Shown here piece after piece: positions 43,775 to 56,079 of a stretch of 64,000 bases of DNA (positions are counted from its first letter, which is position 1; each line of letters opens with the position of its first letter). Location: assembly GCA_036250195.1 (NCBI GenBank), contig JAVHZZ010000003.1, positions 57,742,289-57,806,288 on the forward strand, given 5' to 3'. The notes under the pieces are model-generated. The model was not told the DNA's origin, ran no database searches, and saw only the letters and a program-made list of their open reading frames with translations. This DNA comes from Mixophyes australis. Taxonomy: Eukaryota; Chordata; Amphibia; Anura; Limnodynastidae. The position numbers and the translations under genes are program-made.

Positions 43775-46376
43775 TTTACAGTTCTACCAAATGTCCCATC
43801 ACTCACGTTCACATCCTTTGAAGTACATGCTATTCGCATTTTTAATCCATTCTCTCTTCGTGTTGTGGTGATCTATCGTCCCCCCGGAGCACACTAACAA
43901 TTTATTGAGGATTTCTCTGCATGGCTCCCTCACTTCTTATCTTCAGATATCCCCACCATCATCATGGGTGATTTCAACATCCCCATTGCTAACCCACCTT
44001 CCAAAGCTGCTTCCAAACTACTCTCTCTAACCTCCTCACTTGACCTCTCCCAGTGGATTGAATTATCTACTCATAAGGATGGCCACTGCCTTGATCTTGT
44101 TTCCTCTATATGCTCAGTTTCTAATTTCCTTAACACACCCTTCCCCCTCTCGGATCATCACCTTATCAGGTACACACTCAACCCCACTGCTCTAACCTCT
44201 CTACTGTCTAACTCTACCAAGCCTCCTCATACCCGCAGAAATCTGAATTCTATTAATCTTCAACAATTTTTCACCTCTCTCCAACACCTTCTCTCCCCTA
44301 TCTCTACATACTCATCCCCTGAGATGGCAGTACCTCATTTTCACCTAACCTTAGAAACAGCCCTTGATCAAGTGGCTCCAGCGACACTACATACTACATG
44401 TCGACTTTGATGTCAACCGTGGCACACTAAAGCAACACGCAATCTTCAAAAACTGTCCTGTAAAGCAGAACGTCACTGGCGTAAATCTCGCACCTCTAAT
44501 GACTTCTTCACATATACTTCTGCTACCACTCTTATCGAAATGCTCTGAACACGGCAAAACAAACATACTTCCAATCTCTTATCTATGCTTCGGTTTCTAA
44601 CCCCAAATGCCTTTTCAATACATTTAAACATCTTCTCAATCCTCCCACCCCAAACCCTCCATCTACTTCCAGCAGTGCTCAGGAACTTGCTTTCTACTTC
44701 AAGGACAAGATTGATAAGATCAGACTAGAAATGGTATCCTCTTCCTCGACAAGCAGTCAGCTCAATTCCTTCCCACTACCCTCTGACACCCTCTCTTCAT
44801 TTGACCCCACAAATGAAGAGGAAATTTCTACGCTATTCTTATCTTCCTACTCTACCTCCTGTCCTCTTGATCCTATTCCCTAGTAAATTGGTAGATCCCT
44901 GTCTCCTGTGCTCATTTCACCTCTAACTCAAATCTGTAATCTCTCACTCTCTACTGGCATCTTTCCATCACTATACAAGCACGCAGTGATTACTCCTATT
45001 CTAAAAAAACAAAACTCCGACCCAAACGCTCTCTCAAATTACCTTCCCATCTCTCAGCTCCCTTGCCCCTCCAAGCTTCTAGAGAGACTTGCCTACACTC
45101 GCCTCACACGCTTTCTTTCCGTTAACAACCTGTTGGGTCCTCTTCAGTCTGGCTTTCGTTCTCAACACTCCACAGAGACTGCGTTGACCAAGGTTGTCAA
45201 TGATCTGATCACTAATAAAACTGAACGCCATTACTCTCTCCTAATTCTCCTGGATCTCTCGGCTGCATTAGACACCGTTGACCACTCTCTTCTCATACAA
45301 ACGCTGCAATCCCTAGGTCTTCAATACAGTGTTCTATCCTGGTTCTCATCCTACCTCTCTCTAATCGCTCTTTCACTGTTAATTTCTCTAGAGCCACCTC
45401 TGCACCGCTTCCTTTATCAGTTGGAGTACCACAAGGCTCAGTGCTAGGTCCTCTGCTGTTCTCTATCTATACCGCTTCTCTTGGAAATCTAATAAGTTCC
45501 TTTGGCTTTCAGTATGATTTCTATGCGGATGATACCCAAATCTACCTATCCTCTCCTGATCTCTCCACATATGTGTTGTCACGTGTAACTGACTGTCTTT
45601 CTGCCATATCATCTTGGATGTCCTCTCGTCAACTCAAACTTAATCTTTCTAAAACAGAGTTAATAATATTCCCTCCCACCAACAAGAGCATACCTGACAT
45701 TTCTATCTCTGTTGATAACATGACCATAAATCCCACCCCACAAGCTCGCTGCCTAGGTGTAATCCTTGACTCACACCAATCCTTTGTTCCCCACATTGAC
45801 TCTATACCTAAATCATGCTACATACATCTAAAGAACATTTCCAGAATTCGCACATATCTCACGCAAGACACTGCAAAAACCTTAATCCATGCACTTATCA
45901 TCTCCCGCATTGACTATTGCAATTACCTCCTTACTGGTCTTCCCAAAAATAGACTCAAACCCCTACAATCTATTTTGCATGCTGCGGCAAAACTGATTTT
46001 CCTTGCAAATCGTTATTCATCTGTTGAATCACTCTGTATGTCTCTACACTGGCTGCCTGTCTTCTACCGAATCCAATATAAAATACTTTTACTAACCTAT
46101 AAGGCCATCAACAAAGCTGCACCAACGTACATCTCCTCTCTTGTCTCAAAATATCTCCGAACTCGGCAACTCCGTTCTGCACAAGATCTGCGTCTCTCAT
46201 CCACCCTCATTACATCCTCCCATTCCCGGTTACAGGACTTTTTTTGGGCTGCACCCACTCTATGGAATTCTCTCCCTCACACAATAAGACTCTCCTCTGG
46301 TCTACAAACTTTCAAGCGTTCTCTGAAAACCTACCTATTCAGACAAGCTTATAATATTCCTCAACCACCCTCTTAA
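43775..46376 (+). pseudogene. L2 ORF2: endonuclease C-terminus and reverse transcriptase, frameshifted
   Basis: The endonuclease part shows MGDFNIPIANP, DGHCLDLVSS and SDHHLIRYTL (43964-44180). RT begins about 44900 ([63 protein letters not shown]). After a frameshift near 45375-45440 it continues with [12 protein letters not shown] and the catalytic [11 protein letters not shown] (about 45516-45545). The C-terminal region ends [16 protein letters not shown] before the stop at 46376. A stop is also visible at 44881-44883. The catalytic residues survive, but frame breaks make the copy inactive. Confidence 0.87.
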
Positions 46377-46697
46377 CCTCATTGCCTTTAGCCTGTTACC
46401 GCCTGTTACACAATTTCACACAAGACAGCTACCCCCTGACCAACATTGTTGTGTGACAGGATCATTTAGCTTATGAGTCACTTTTACCTTTGCAGTTTGG
46501 CTGGGCCAAAATGCAAAATGTAGACTTAACCTCATGTGTCAATCTCCCATTGTCCCATAGATTGTAAGCTTGCGAGCAGGGCCTTCTCACCTCTTTGTCT
46601 GTTTTAGCCAGTTTGTTTATTAGTGTATTATGTTTGTCCCCAATTGTAAAGCGCTACGGAATATGTTGGTGCTATATAAATAAATGATGATGATGAT
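46377..46697 (+). other. L2 3' UTR and tail
   Basis: Noncoding conserved L2 3' sequence ending in CGCTACGGAATATGTTGGTGC, then TATATAAATAAA and a TGA microrepeat. It matches the inverted fragment at 12318-12836 and the end of the L2 at 63700-63990. Confidence 0.85.
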
Positions 46698-48590
46698 ATC
46701 TATCTGCCCAAGTCACATGACGGTATCCGTGTTAATTGCTCATATAAAATTTACATGAAGGCAAATGTTGTCTTCTTGTTTGGTCTTTGATTTACATGTC
46801 CTTCAGGCATATTAAAGAAGGCAGCAATGTTATTTACTAATTTTATGAGGTATTTTTATATCCTGCACAGAACAGCGGATTAATGGCAGACTCTGAGTGA
46901 ACATGATGCCCTTTCTAATGGACCCCCTGTTATCCAGATGCATGTGTATACTACACTTATGAGAATTCTGATCATCATGTTTTCCTACAAAAATCCCAAG
47001 TAAAAACCCAGGTAAGACATGTACTCATAGTAAATATAGCACCAAAGGCATAACCTGGAGATTTTAGCCTGTACCTGAACTTAGCATTCACTTTCTGACT
47101 GAATTAGCTTGGGCTCAATTTATTATTTCATATAATACAAGCCATTTGTGCTAATTCATTAACTGAGACCATATCAGTGCTATGTTCAAGAGAAGACAAA
47201 TGTCTCTCCGGTGAAATGAGTGAGGATGGCGTTTTTAGTAGACCAACTACCTCGACGTGACACCAGAACCACACAGCACATCTAGTTGTCCCATAAAAAA
47301 AACACAGACTCTATTTGATCCATAGCTTTTTTCAGATTTAGGATAGTCTTATGGCTATCCCAAGCATGTTTAGATTCCATACTATTCGGAGGCTATTTTA
47401 TCTACTACCTTTCAAGTAAGGTAATTCTACCCCTAATTTACAATAAAATTGCTTCCCTCAAGTTTCAGCACATGTCCCCTTATTCTAAAATTCTCCTCCT
47501 CTGTATAATGTTTTTTACCTACACCTTGTTAAAGCCTTTATACATTTGAAAAGTTCTGTCATATACCTTCTGGCTGGATTCCCCTTCCCTCACACAAAAA
47601 TCCTAAGAAGTAAATGAATGCATACAGTTATTTTTATTGACGGCATAGTATACCTGTTGTATATTATTGTAAATATAGAACATGTATTAAAATATTTCCT
47701 TCCTCATGTATGTTGCCCTTTAGATACAGGTATACTTGTTGGGTGCTACATTTTACTATATCCAGGCACTGTACATAGTTTGTGTACATTCCATACTATT
47801 TCATGTGGCAATTAAGTGTTCGCCTAGTTGCACAAGGAGTGGGGGAAGGAATTACCCTGACAACTAAATTTTTTTGTTGAATGTACAGGGCAGAAACCTC
47901 AGGAAGACTGTCTTCTGTGGGTTAGTGCAGATATTTTCTCAATAATGAAACTAGTAGGAATTAGATGTGCTAAAATCCAGTAAAAAGTCACTTGAATTTC
48001 ATGAAATTTAGATTGATTTAAAAAACGGAGCTAAATTCAAACAATTTACTGTTTTTTAATGCAAACCACAAACCTTAGCAAAATTCAAACTTTTCAAATG
48101 TTTTTATTATTATTATTTAAAATAGTTTTTAAACAGTATTTTAAAATAAAAAATATTTTAAAATACTAATTTTAATGGGTATAGCAAAAATGGAAGAAAG
48201 CAAACAACAAATGCTGAAAGCAAACGGCAAATCTCAAACATAAAGCACGGTGAATGCGAGACTCAATTAAACTGCAAAATTGAATTGGGACCTATTGAAG
48301 ATAGTCCTGAAACAGTTTTGACCATCTCTAGTAAGTATGCAGTTATTGTGAAACCTTAGAATACTTAAATTCCAAGTTTACAACCTGATGCCAACCATTA
48401 CTATGTAATATTACTGTGCTGTAAGCTCATCTGTTTGGAAGAGGAGAGGTCTGTCTTCATGACTAACCAGGGGAGGAACAAAATGCACATGAATATAAAG
48501 GGACTTGGACCCAATTTAGAGTTGGATGACCTAATGCAGATTAGTATTAGGGCTATTACCACATAGCATCTTTTTTTTATGAGGCCGGTT
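46698..48590. other. tpo intron, unassigned
   Basis: AT-rich intron. A purine/pyrimidine-simple stretch at about 48100-48165 (TTATTATTATTTAAAATA-like) is the only feature. No exon recognised. Confidence 0.45.
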
Positions 48591-48766
48591 GTCACAATCG
48601 CAGGGAGCCCTATGTTTCGGGTGTCCCTTCTATAATGTCACCAGCCCTGGCTGCCATAGCCTCAACCTGACACTGTTAATTTTGTGAGGATCCCATGCTT
48701 TTATTCCTCCCCAATTTAGCCAGCACGCTGGTAGTACTTGTGTTGGTTTTGGCAATTTCAGGGGGA

Positions 48767-48923
48767 CCCCCCCCCCCCCCCCCCCAATTTTTCCAGTACC
48801 AGCCTAGGCTGCCAGCCTAGGGGTGCCGGGGGCACTAATTATTTCATTTACTTATTGTTTTAAAACAAACTCATGATCAGCACAGATCTTACATTAGAGG
48901 AGGAGGGGGGGGGGGGGGGGGGG
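48767..48923. repeat. C19 and G19 homopolymer tracts about 120 bp apart
   Basis: A run of 19 C (48767-48785) and a run of 19 G (48905-48923) lie in an unassigned repeat-like segment. They are complementary in principle and prone to slippage and assembly error. Confidence 0.85.
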
Positions 48924-48940
48924 CAGCCACAACACAATAT

Positions 48941-49090
48941 GTAGAGATGTGCGCTGATCCTTGTGTTTTGGTTTTGAAACCGGTGATGATTTTAAACCAA
49001 CTTCATCTTTCGGCTTTGTTACTGGCTTTGGAGAATAAACACGAAAGGTTTTGGTTTTGGATCTGGGTTTAATTAAAAATTTTGAATAAT
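48941..49090. repeat. hAT-like end fragment (GTAGAGATGTGCGCTGATCC start)
   Basis: Begins TAGAGATGTGCGCTGATC and continues in TTTTGGTTTTG-rich sequence, very like the start at 55470. No second end was located, so it is listed as a fragment. Confidence 0.5.
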
Positions 49091-49211
49091 AGGTAAAAAA
49101 TTTAATTTTGAGCTGTATTTGCTCCTATATTAATATTTATAGCATTAACATTCATTTACAGTTATTTACAGTCTATTTTCTAATGGTCCATTCACAAGGG
49201 TTCCAATCTTC

Positions 49212-49545
49212 ACCAACTTTCATCATCATCACCATTTATTTATATAGCACCACTGATTCCGCAGCGCTGCGCAGAAAACTCACTCACATCAGTCCCTGCC
49301 CCATTGGAGCTTACAGTCTAAATTCCCTAACACACACACAGACAGAGAGAGATAGAGACTAGGGTCAATTTGGTTAGCAGCCAATTAACCTACTAGTATG
49401 TTTTTGGAATGTGGGAGGAAACCGGAGCACCCGGAGGAACCCGCGCAAACATGGGGAGAACATACAAACTCCACACAGATAAGGCCATGGTCGGGAATTG
49501 AACTCATGACCCCAGTGCTGTGAGGCAGATCTATCACTGCCTCTT
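49212..49545. repeat. Interspersed repeat with GTGGGAGGAAACCGGAGCAC block
   Basis: The left end CATCATCATCACCATTTATTTATATAGC resembles an inverted L2-type 3' tail. The body contains ATGTGGGAGGAAACCGGAGCA, then CCCGGAGGAACCCGCGCAAACA and GGGGAGAACATACAAACTCC, a block that occurs widely in fish and amphibian genomes. I do not assign a family name. A short (ACAC)n/(AGAGAG) stretch is inside. Confidence 0.65.
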
Positions 49546-49789
49546 TTGTGGCTTAAGTGCCTAATTTGTTTGGATCCTCACAAAAGCCAACATTTTGGTT
49601 GTTGGTTGTTCAACTGCTTATTAGATAGGAATACTAACAAATGAATCATGGGCATTTGGATAACAGTGGTCATCTTCCTCAATGGTAACCAATCATCACT
49701 CTCATTGAAGATATCTTCATCGATTACATTTTCATTACATTACATTAAAACTAAAGAAGATACACCAAGTAGGTACCCATTAGGCAGCA

Positions 49790-49955
49790 TGTGTGACACA
49801 TTGGAGAGGGTCAGCAGCAAATAAATTGGAGATGTCAGCACTGCAGCAAATACATTGGAGACGTCAGCACTGCAGCAAATATATTGGAGAGGGTCAGCAC
49901 TGCAGAAAATACATGGGAGAGGGTCAGCAACAATACATTGGAGAGGGGACAGTAG
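49790..49955. repeat. Minisatellite, unit about 32 bp (ATTGGAGAGGGTCAGCACTGCAGC)
   Basis: Five to six diverged copies of a unit combining (A)CATTGGAGA, GGGTCAGCA and CTGCAGCAAATA. Confidence 0.85.
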
Positions 49956-50196
49956 TGGCAGTATGAGAGCTCATTTGACATTATTTAACAGTTAATGAGA
50001 CAACACCCCGGTGTGATACATACATACATGTCTTCGACAGCTATAGGATTGATATAATATAATTGGTGAGCAGGGGAATAAACAGGATTATAAAGTCCAC
50101 AATATAATGACATCCACACTATTATTAGGACAACAATTGAAATGCAGACAGTATTTATTAGATTGACAATTCAAATGTAGACAGTATTTTGCTTAA

Positions 50197-50340
50197 TTCT
50201 ATCCCTGTCCCTAACCCTGTCCCTATTCCTGTCCCTATCCCTGTCCCTGTCCCTATCCCTATCCCTATCCCTGTCCCTATTCCTAACCCTGTCTCTATCT
50301 CTGTCCCTATCTATATCCCTTGCCCTATCCCAAACCCTAT
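50197..50340. repeat. (CCCTNT)n simple repeat
   Basis: Hexamer array of CCCTGT, CCCTAT and occasional CCCTAA units (about 24 units). CCCTAA units are rare and scattered, so it is a telomere-like imperfect hexamer array rather than a clear telomeric block. Confidence 0.88.
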
Positions 50341-52874
50341 AATAATACTAACATCATTTGAATTGTCCATCTAATCATTCTGTCCACTATGTGAATCGGA
50401 GACATAATAATGCTGTTGACACCTGAATTGTTGGCTGTTATGCAAACTGACAGTGCCTGGGCTGTGTAGCCCCACTTTTTAACTGAAGCAAGGAAGAGAA
50501 GGAAAGTCCCCCTTTCTTTCAGGCCTGCCCAGGCAGTTTATAATTGGACCTACCTGGAAAGTCATATGCCATCCTATCCCCGCACCCCTGTGCACAGTCT
50601 CCTATGTAAAAGTGGACAGGGCCCTCAAGCAGTGGAGCTCTGTCCCCTGTAGGTAGGTCGGTTGTCAAAAGCCTTATTAAAATATAGATGAGCTACATCT
50701 TTGATACCACCTTGCTATCCAGTCAAATCATATTGGTTTAACATAATCTTTCCCCAGTAAATCCTTGTTGCTTGGAATTGTGTAAGGCGATGGTTTTCGG
50801 TTATTCTACAGTTCTTTCTTTCAACAGTGTTTCCATTAATTTCCACACTATCGATATCAGATAATCTGACCTGTAATTCCCCGTCTTCTACTGTAATTAC
50901 TAAACAGAAATATATATTTAGATTATCTACTATCCCTTGTGTCCCTGTACATTCTTTTTATTTTTAGCCTCCTTCTGTTTAACCCAATATACTACTTTAT
51001 CCTTTTTCTTCTAAATCCGTTTATATTTTCTAAAAGCATTATTTTCTTATACAACCAGATTGACTTTCTTTTCCTTGTGTTTTTTTTTATAACCCGTATG
51101 ACTCAAATGGCGGTGGCTTTTAGAATTTAATTCCCACTGTTCCTGCACTCAATTCAAATGCCTCAATTGCATATTTTCCTATCATTACAAAATCAGCCTT
51201 ACTGAAATATGAAAACAACTTTGTATATTCTGTCACCATTTGCAAGTATTAAGACAAGAATGCTTTGTACTGGTTTATGTTCAGTCCTCACAACAACACA
51301 GTAAACAAGATACACCACGGAAAAGTGCAAAGCGCTGCATAAATATCTCCATTAAATTCTGATTAGTCTTATTTTTTCCTTATATTGGAAATAGATGGAT
51401 AACTATACCAAGTAAATGGACGAGCATTTGAATTATATTTTTAGCCTGTGCCTTCAGCATGCCCATGTTTTAGTTTTGCAGACTGTTAGAAGTGCAGCCT
51501 TTTTATGCAGCATCGCTGCCATTTTTGTCCCAAGATATAGGTTGACTTGTGATAAATTCATCAATGTGTCCCAATTCAGTCATTTTAACTCTGCAGGGAT
51601 ATATCAGTTAATCATAGGCAGACAGTCGCGTTGTGGATAATGCTTTGTTCTCCTTCAGTAAAAAGGTGCAGTGGTATATCTCATTGAATTTAACTACCAC
51701 TGATACTGTTTTTGCAGCTCTGAAAAGTAGGGAACATTTAGACACTGCAGAAAATGCAGGGTCAATTCAAAGCAGCCGGCCTGTGATATTTGCCATGCCC
51801 CAGATACCCACTGCCAAGGAGCATGTGAATGCCTTCTTGATTTAAAGGCCATCGCCACCTAAGCCAACATTGTCCCTCCAACTGGAAGAATTGTCTGAGT
51901 TCCCTGAAAGTCACCAGGAGTTTTAGAGAATATGCCTGCAAGCAATTCAAACCCCAACAGTTACTAACACAGTTACTGGTGCTTATCTATGAAGTGTAAA
52001 ACAGCCGAGGATCGGGGCAAATGTTCCTTTAGTGGTTTGAAGAGCAAGATTGCGGCTTTGGCAGAGGAGCAGAAGTTTGAACTGGTCGAAAGGAGGAACT
52101 GAGCGAAGTGAGAACATTCAAAACAGAAGTGAAAGTTGCTCAATCGATTAATAGGTTCATATGCTTGAAAGGGCGAGGTTATCATTAAAGGATGAAACAC
52201 AGAGAAAAATCCTCCAGCACACTGCTATAAACAGCAAGGAGCTGCTATTTCTACTTGTACATAAAAAAGCAGAAATCTCAGTTGCACACATTTACAAGTG
52301 TATGGTAAGCCACCCATCGCGTGAAGGCGCTTCTGCTAGTAAGGTGGTCCTAACTCTAGACGATGAGTGTCCCTAGTTTTGGGCCATACATATATGTGTT
52401 TTTAAATTGAGAGCTAACTTACCAAGAGGTACCCCAAACTCCGAAGTGAGAACGTTACTTGCTAAGAGTAGTGCAAAGACCTTTTTTTTGGGGGGAGAGG
52501 GGGAGGGTGTCCTTTCTGTGTGATGTGTGCAGCCATTTCCACTCCCACCAAATTACTTGATGTCTGCAACAGCTCTGAGAAAAATAAAAAAATGTATTTC
52601 TTAAAAGGGGTGGCACTAAATTGGTATTAAACTTGACCTTGATACAATGTTTACACTTTTTCGAGCTGGTGTTCCCCACAATACCATAAATAGATGTTTC
52701 AGCAAAATAATAAATAAAAAATACCTTTACTGTCCTTTACTATGTTGTTAGTTTTCATCCCTTGCTACTGGCTGAAGTACTTTGTAGAGAGAATAATCTG
52801 TATATGCGTGAAATGTAAAATAAGACTATATTATAATTGCATAATATGGTTTATGGTTTGAGGATTCTATTTAC
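50341..52874. other. tpo intron, unassigned
   Basis: No tpo exon here. The stretch 51640-52380 has somewhat higher coding-like character (fragments such as SGLKSKIAALAEEQKFELVERRN in one frame), but it is broken by stops and I do not recognise it. It could be an old retropseudogene or a transposon piece. Confidence 0.4.
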
Positions 52875-53112
52875 CTGTCTCCATCTCGCAATGCTTTCAT
52901 TTGCTTTCCAATTAAACATGCAAACAAAGGTCCAATTCTGGCGCCTGGAAGAAAGTCTTCTGCTAGACCACCCAGCCAAACATCAATGTTGTCAGGGTGA
53001 CCATATAGCTCAATCATTTTCCTTGTTATCATATGATTAGAAATAGATATTTTCATGTCTGAGGGTGAGTTCAGTCTTGGTAATCCACAAAAGTCTCTCC
53101 AGTCATTGTATC
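52875..53112 (-). CDS. tpo: tpo exon B: haem peroxidase domain
   Basis: The 238-bp exon (phase 1-2) runs from acceptor TTTTTCCCAG to donor GACAG|GTAAAT. It encodes [15 protein letters not shown], a variable helix, [20 protein letters not shown] and [23 protein letters not shown]. These are hallmark blocks of the animal haem peroxidase family ([22 protein letters not shown]). Junctions to exons A and C restore codons exactly (CCA-G|GA and AG|G). Confidence 0.95.
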
Positions 53113-53923
53113 CTGGGAAAAACAGAAATGAGAGATTTTGTACTGTGGATGCTTCATTTAGAAAACGGTAAACGACCTTGGAGTAACAACTCTTACTGTA
53201 CCAGGGAGTCATATATTATTGGAATTAGAAATGATCATGGAAAAATTAATTCTATCTCTCTCAATCACATTGTACACTAGGATAAAAAAAACAAGATCAA
53301 GCCATCTAATTTAACCACAATGCTCACCAAATCCTTGGGATCTATGAAAGGTTTTGGATATTGAAGAGATGGGAACCACTGATTGGTTAACTACAGCACC
53401 TGTCCAATCAGATGCCACTGCACTGTGACCTTTTCCTACACTCTTTCTATGTTCCTTTGGCAGGAATGCATGAAAAATAAAAATAGCATAGTGTAGCCTC
53501 AGGTCTATACCTTGGTAACAGCCTCTACCCTGCTTTGCATAACTCCGGAGGAGAAGAAAGAAAGAAATGTCGCTGAGAAGACATGTCCATTAATACCATT
53601 TCACCATTTTGACCACTCTTTTTCCTATTTTCTAATCATGTATTATTTGTCAGTTAACTTATTGAGGATCTTTGTACATTTCAAATAATGGAAAGTAGAA
53701 CAAAATGTCAGGCTTAACAATAATAATAATAACATATTTGAAAATGATTTGGGAATGATATGAAATGTTGAATGCTGTCATGCAGTTTCTTTCAGTAGTG
53801 TATAATATGCTGACCTTAAATAACTCATGACTGCTCTTTAGAAAAAACAGAACTTCTGACAACTGCGACAAACTAATCACCGGCCTTCAGAATGCATTTT
53901 CCTGGACAAAAGACAAATCTAAC
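53113..53923. other. tpo intron between exons A and B (811 bp)
   Basis: Short, AT-rich intron with GT...AG ends on the minus strand. No embedded element was recognised. Confidence 0.7.
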
Positions 53924-54094
53924 CTGGTAAGCCATGATCACGACCCCGCTGCAAATTAAGAGATGCCAGATCCATAGAACCATTATTGGAGAGCACAAGC
54001 AGTTTTTCTGTTAACTCTTCATTCATCATTTCTCGCTGTGTTTGCAGCTTTGCAGATTTTCCCAGCAGACCTCTTATTAAAGGATCCAGACCAC
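53924..54094 (-). CDS. tpo: tpo exon A: haem peroxidase domain
   Basis: The 171-bp exon (phase 1-1) runs from acceptor TTATTATGTCAG to donor CCAG|GTTAGA. It encodes (G)[33 protein letters not shown], then [16 protein letters not shown]. The [13 protein letters not shown] signature is diagnostic for the animal peroxidase family. The first codon is completed by a G from the preceding exon, which lies beyond the window or was not recognised between here and 64000. Confidence 0.95.
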
Positions 54095-54901
54095 CTGACA
54101 TAATAACATAAAATGATATTAATGTACATCATTGTTGGTGTTTTAAGCCTTAGTCAATTGCAGTACAAGTTAAAATGCTATTAACAAAAAAGAAAAAAAA
54201 CATAATCACAATTTATATTTAAAGACTCCTTAAACTTTGGCCTGGATGTATGGAAAGGCCAAGGGCAATAGACATAATGGGATACAGACAGTGCCTTGTT
54301 TCATGTTAATATTACTTTTGTTGCTTGTTTTTATCTAGAGCTAACCTCTGCACCTACACACAGTGGAGACAGCCTAATTTTTGGTGAAACCAATACGCAG
54401 CCAATCAATTTATTAGTAGCTAATTTCATCACATTTGCATGCAGCACGAAATGCCTTCCTTTGTGGGTTGGACATGCTATAGGTTGCTGGAGTTGTGCAT
54501 TAGTGGGGTAAGGGGGAAAAGCAATGCAGCAAAAGCAACTGATGGGGTAGAAATTTAAAACTCACAGCTGGTTAAACCCAACAGGCTTATGAACATTTTA
54601 TAAATTAAATTTTGACCTAATAAGCTAAACCTCTGATCCACCCAAGCCTCCTCAAGAACCACCCAGACTATTTACAAATCTACCCCAAAATGGACTTTTT
54701 GGACAAGACTATCACTGGCCACCAAAAACAGTGACCGTCTAGGGAAAAACTGGGATTTTTGACAGATATGACTAAATCCAAAATACAAGTTGATCCAATA
54801 TGAAATTTGTCTTGAAACATTCACAAATGTTGCAGAGGATTCCCAATATAGGATATCAACAAGAGATATAAAGGGTGGTGATATTTATACTTGAAGACTA
54901 A
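54095..54901. other. Sequence upstream of tpo exon A, unassigned
   Basis: Expected intron 5' of exon A. No further peroxidase exon recognised on the minus strand here or up to 64000. Confidence 0.5.
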
Positions 54902-55076
54902 GGGATATATTTACTAAACTGCGGGTTTGAAAAAGTGGAATGTTCCCTACAGCAACCAATCAGATTCTAGCTGTCATTTTGTAGAATGTACTAAATAAAT
55001 GATAGGTAGAATCTGATTGGTTGCTATAGGCAACATCTCCACTTTTTCAAACCTGTAGTTTAGTAAATCTAGCCCC
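54902..55076. mobile_element. Palindromic MITE (TTTACTAAACTG.. termini, about 175 bp)
   Basis: The left arm (54902-54963: ATATTTACTAAACTG, GGTTTGAAAAAGTGG, AGCAACC) has its inverted partner at 55015-55076 (GGTTGCTATAGGC, CCACTTTTTCAAACC, TAGTTTAGTAAAT). Termini are GGG/CCCC. It contains a GCAACCAATCAGATTCTA block also inverted in the right arm (AGAATCTGATTGGTTGC). No coding capacity. Confidence 0.85.
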
Positions 55077-55469
55077 AAGAATTTTCATTGTGTAAAAGAC
55101 ATTGATTTTGTCAAAACCTATGCAGTAGGTTCTTGATGTAGAAAGTCTATGAAGTCCACTTATTTTCATAAGATATTAACAATGGTCAAAATAAAAGTAC
55201 TTTGAGGAAAACTGTGAACATTTCAATGTTACTGATTCCACATGTACAAGTATAGATAAAGTAGTCTATACTTGCGTGGAATCAGCAAACAAGCAAATAT
55301 ATATAGCCCACTGTGGTGTTACCAAAAAGATTCATTCATTGAAAAGTAGCAGCAATAGCAAGATGAAGGTGTGCGATTAAATCGTCTGGGCGTAAATGAT
55401 CCCAGGAGACTTTTTTAATAGGTTCACTGACAGGAAAACTAATGTGGGTAGGATAAAGATTTGATTAAA
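55077..55469. other. Unassigned spacer
   Basis: Nothing recognised between the MITE and the hAT-like end; AT-rich, no open frame of note. Confidence 0.45.
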
Positions 55470-56010
55470 ACTAGAGATGTTCACTGACCCCCATGTTTTG
55501 GTTTTGGTTTTGGACCTGGATTAAGTTTGTGTTTTGATTTTGGTTTTGGCAAAACCGCCCTCGCTTGCTTTGGTTTTGGGTTTGGATCTGTGTTTTTTAC
55601 ATAAATAGTTAAAATATGCTAAAATCACACTATTTTGCTTTTTTTTGTTCCTACATTATTATCTACCTCAATAATACTAATTTCCAGTCATTTCCATTTC
55701 CAGTTATATTCATCAACTTTCGGACAAAGACTGCAGCGACCTGGCTGGATGCTAAGCGACAGAGCAATGGCACAAACACACAGCAGTTCCTAGCACATCT
55801 AAGAAACAGCCACACAGCAGTGGCAGAAAAGAAAAGTGGTGCAAGATGGAATTGTCCTTGGGCCCTCCCATCCACCCTTACGTAAGATATTGAAAAGGAC
55901 ATGTACAGTTTAACAAAGCAAGCACTCCAGTGACATGGTGTGCCCCAGCAACAAGGCGTGCCACGTTTGTGACTGAAATGTTTGGTTTGTTTGGGGCCCC
56001 ACAAAACAAG
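55470..56010. mobile_element. hAT element end fragment (TAGAGATGTTCACTGACCCCC start)
   Basis: Starts TAGAGATGTTCACTGACC followed by GTTTTGGTTTTGG-rich sequence, like 48941. The part 55790-55880 (AAAGTGGTGCAAGATGGAATTGTC) is duplicated at 57200-57235 (GAAAAGTGGTGCAAAATGGA), so two copies or rearranged pieces of the same hAT family flank the NSMCE2 pseudogene. The transposase of this family is at 57314-60240 on the minus strand. Confidence 0.62.
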
Positions 56011-56079
56011 CTACCAATTGCTTAGCTGCTTTAAGCCCAACAATGTTGTTAATGAATTCTACATTTTCTAAACCAAGTC

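Larger units (their letters stand above)
40156..46697 (+). mobile_element. L2-type LINE 1, long copy with 5' monomers, split by a solo LTR
   Basis: Order: repeated 5' monomers (40156-41068), a coding start with a 2A-like motif (41206-41838), a solo LTR (41839-43769), endonuclease (43775-44410), RT (about 44900-45600), C-terminal region (to 46376) and a 3' UTR ending GTGCTATATAAATAAATGATGATGATGAT. The terminal ATATAAATAAA plus TGA repeats and the RT/EN motifs are characteristic of the L2 clade. It lies in a tpo intron antisense to the gene. Confidence 0.88.
25574..54094 (-). other. tpo: Thyroid peroxidase gene, five C-terminal-half exons and introns
   Basis: Five minus-strand exons chain in order and phase to encode the end of a haem peroxidase domain, a sushi/CCP module and an EGF-like module. 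Among animal peroxidases, that CCP-EGF tail is specific to thyroid peroxidase; myeloperoxidase and lactoperoxidase lack it. The protein iodinates and couples tyrosines of thyroglobulin at the apical membrane of thyroid follicle cells. Introns (830, about 14080, about 2270 and about 10440 bp) are filled with transposable elements. The 5' exons (signal peptide, most of the catalytic domain including the haem-ligating histidine) lie beyond 64000. The transmembrane and cytoplasmic exons were not found. Confidence 0.9.

Noticed and set aside
50197..50340. Interstitial telomere block
   Set aside because: Mostly CCCTGT and CCCTAT hexamers; CCCTAA is rare and scattered, so it is an ordinary simple repeat.
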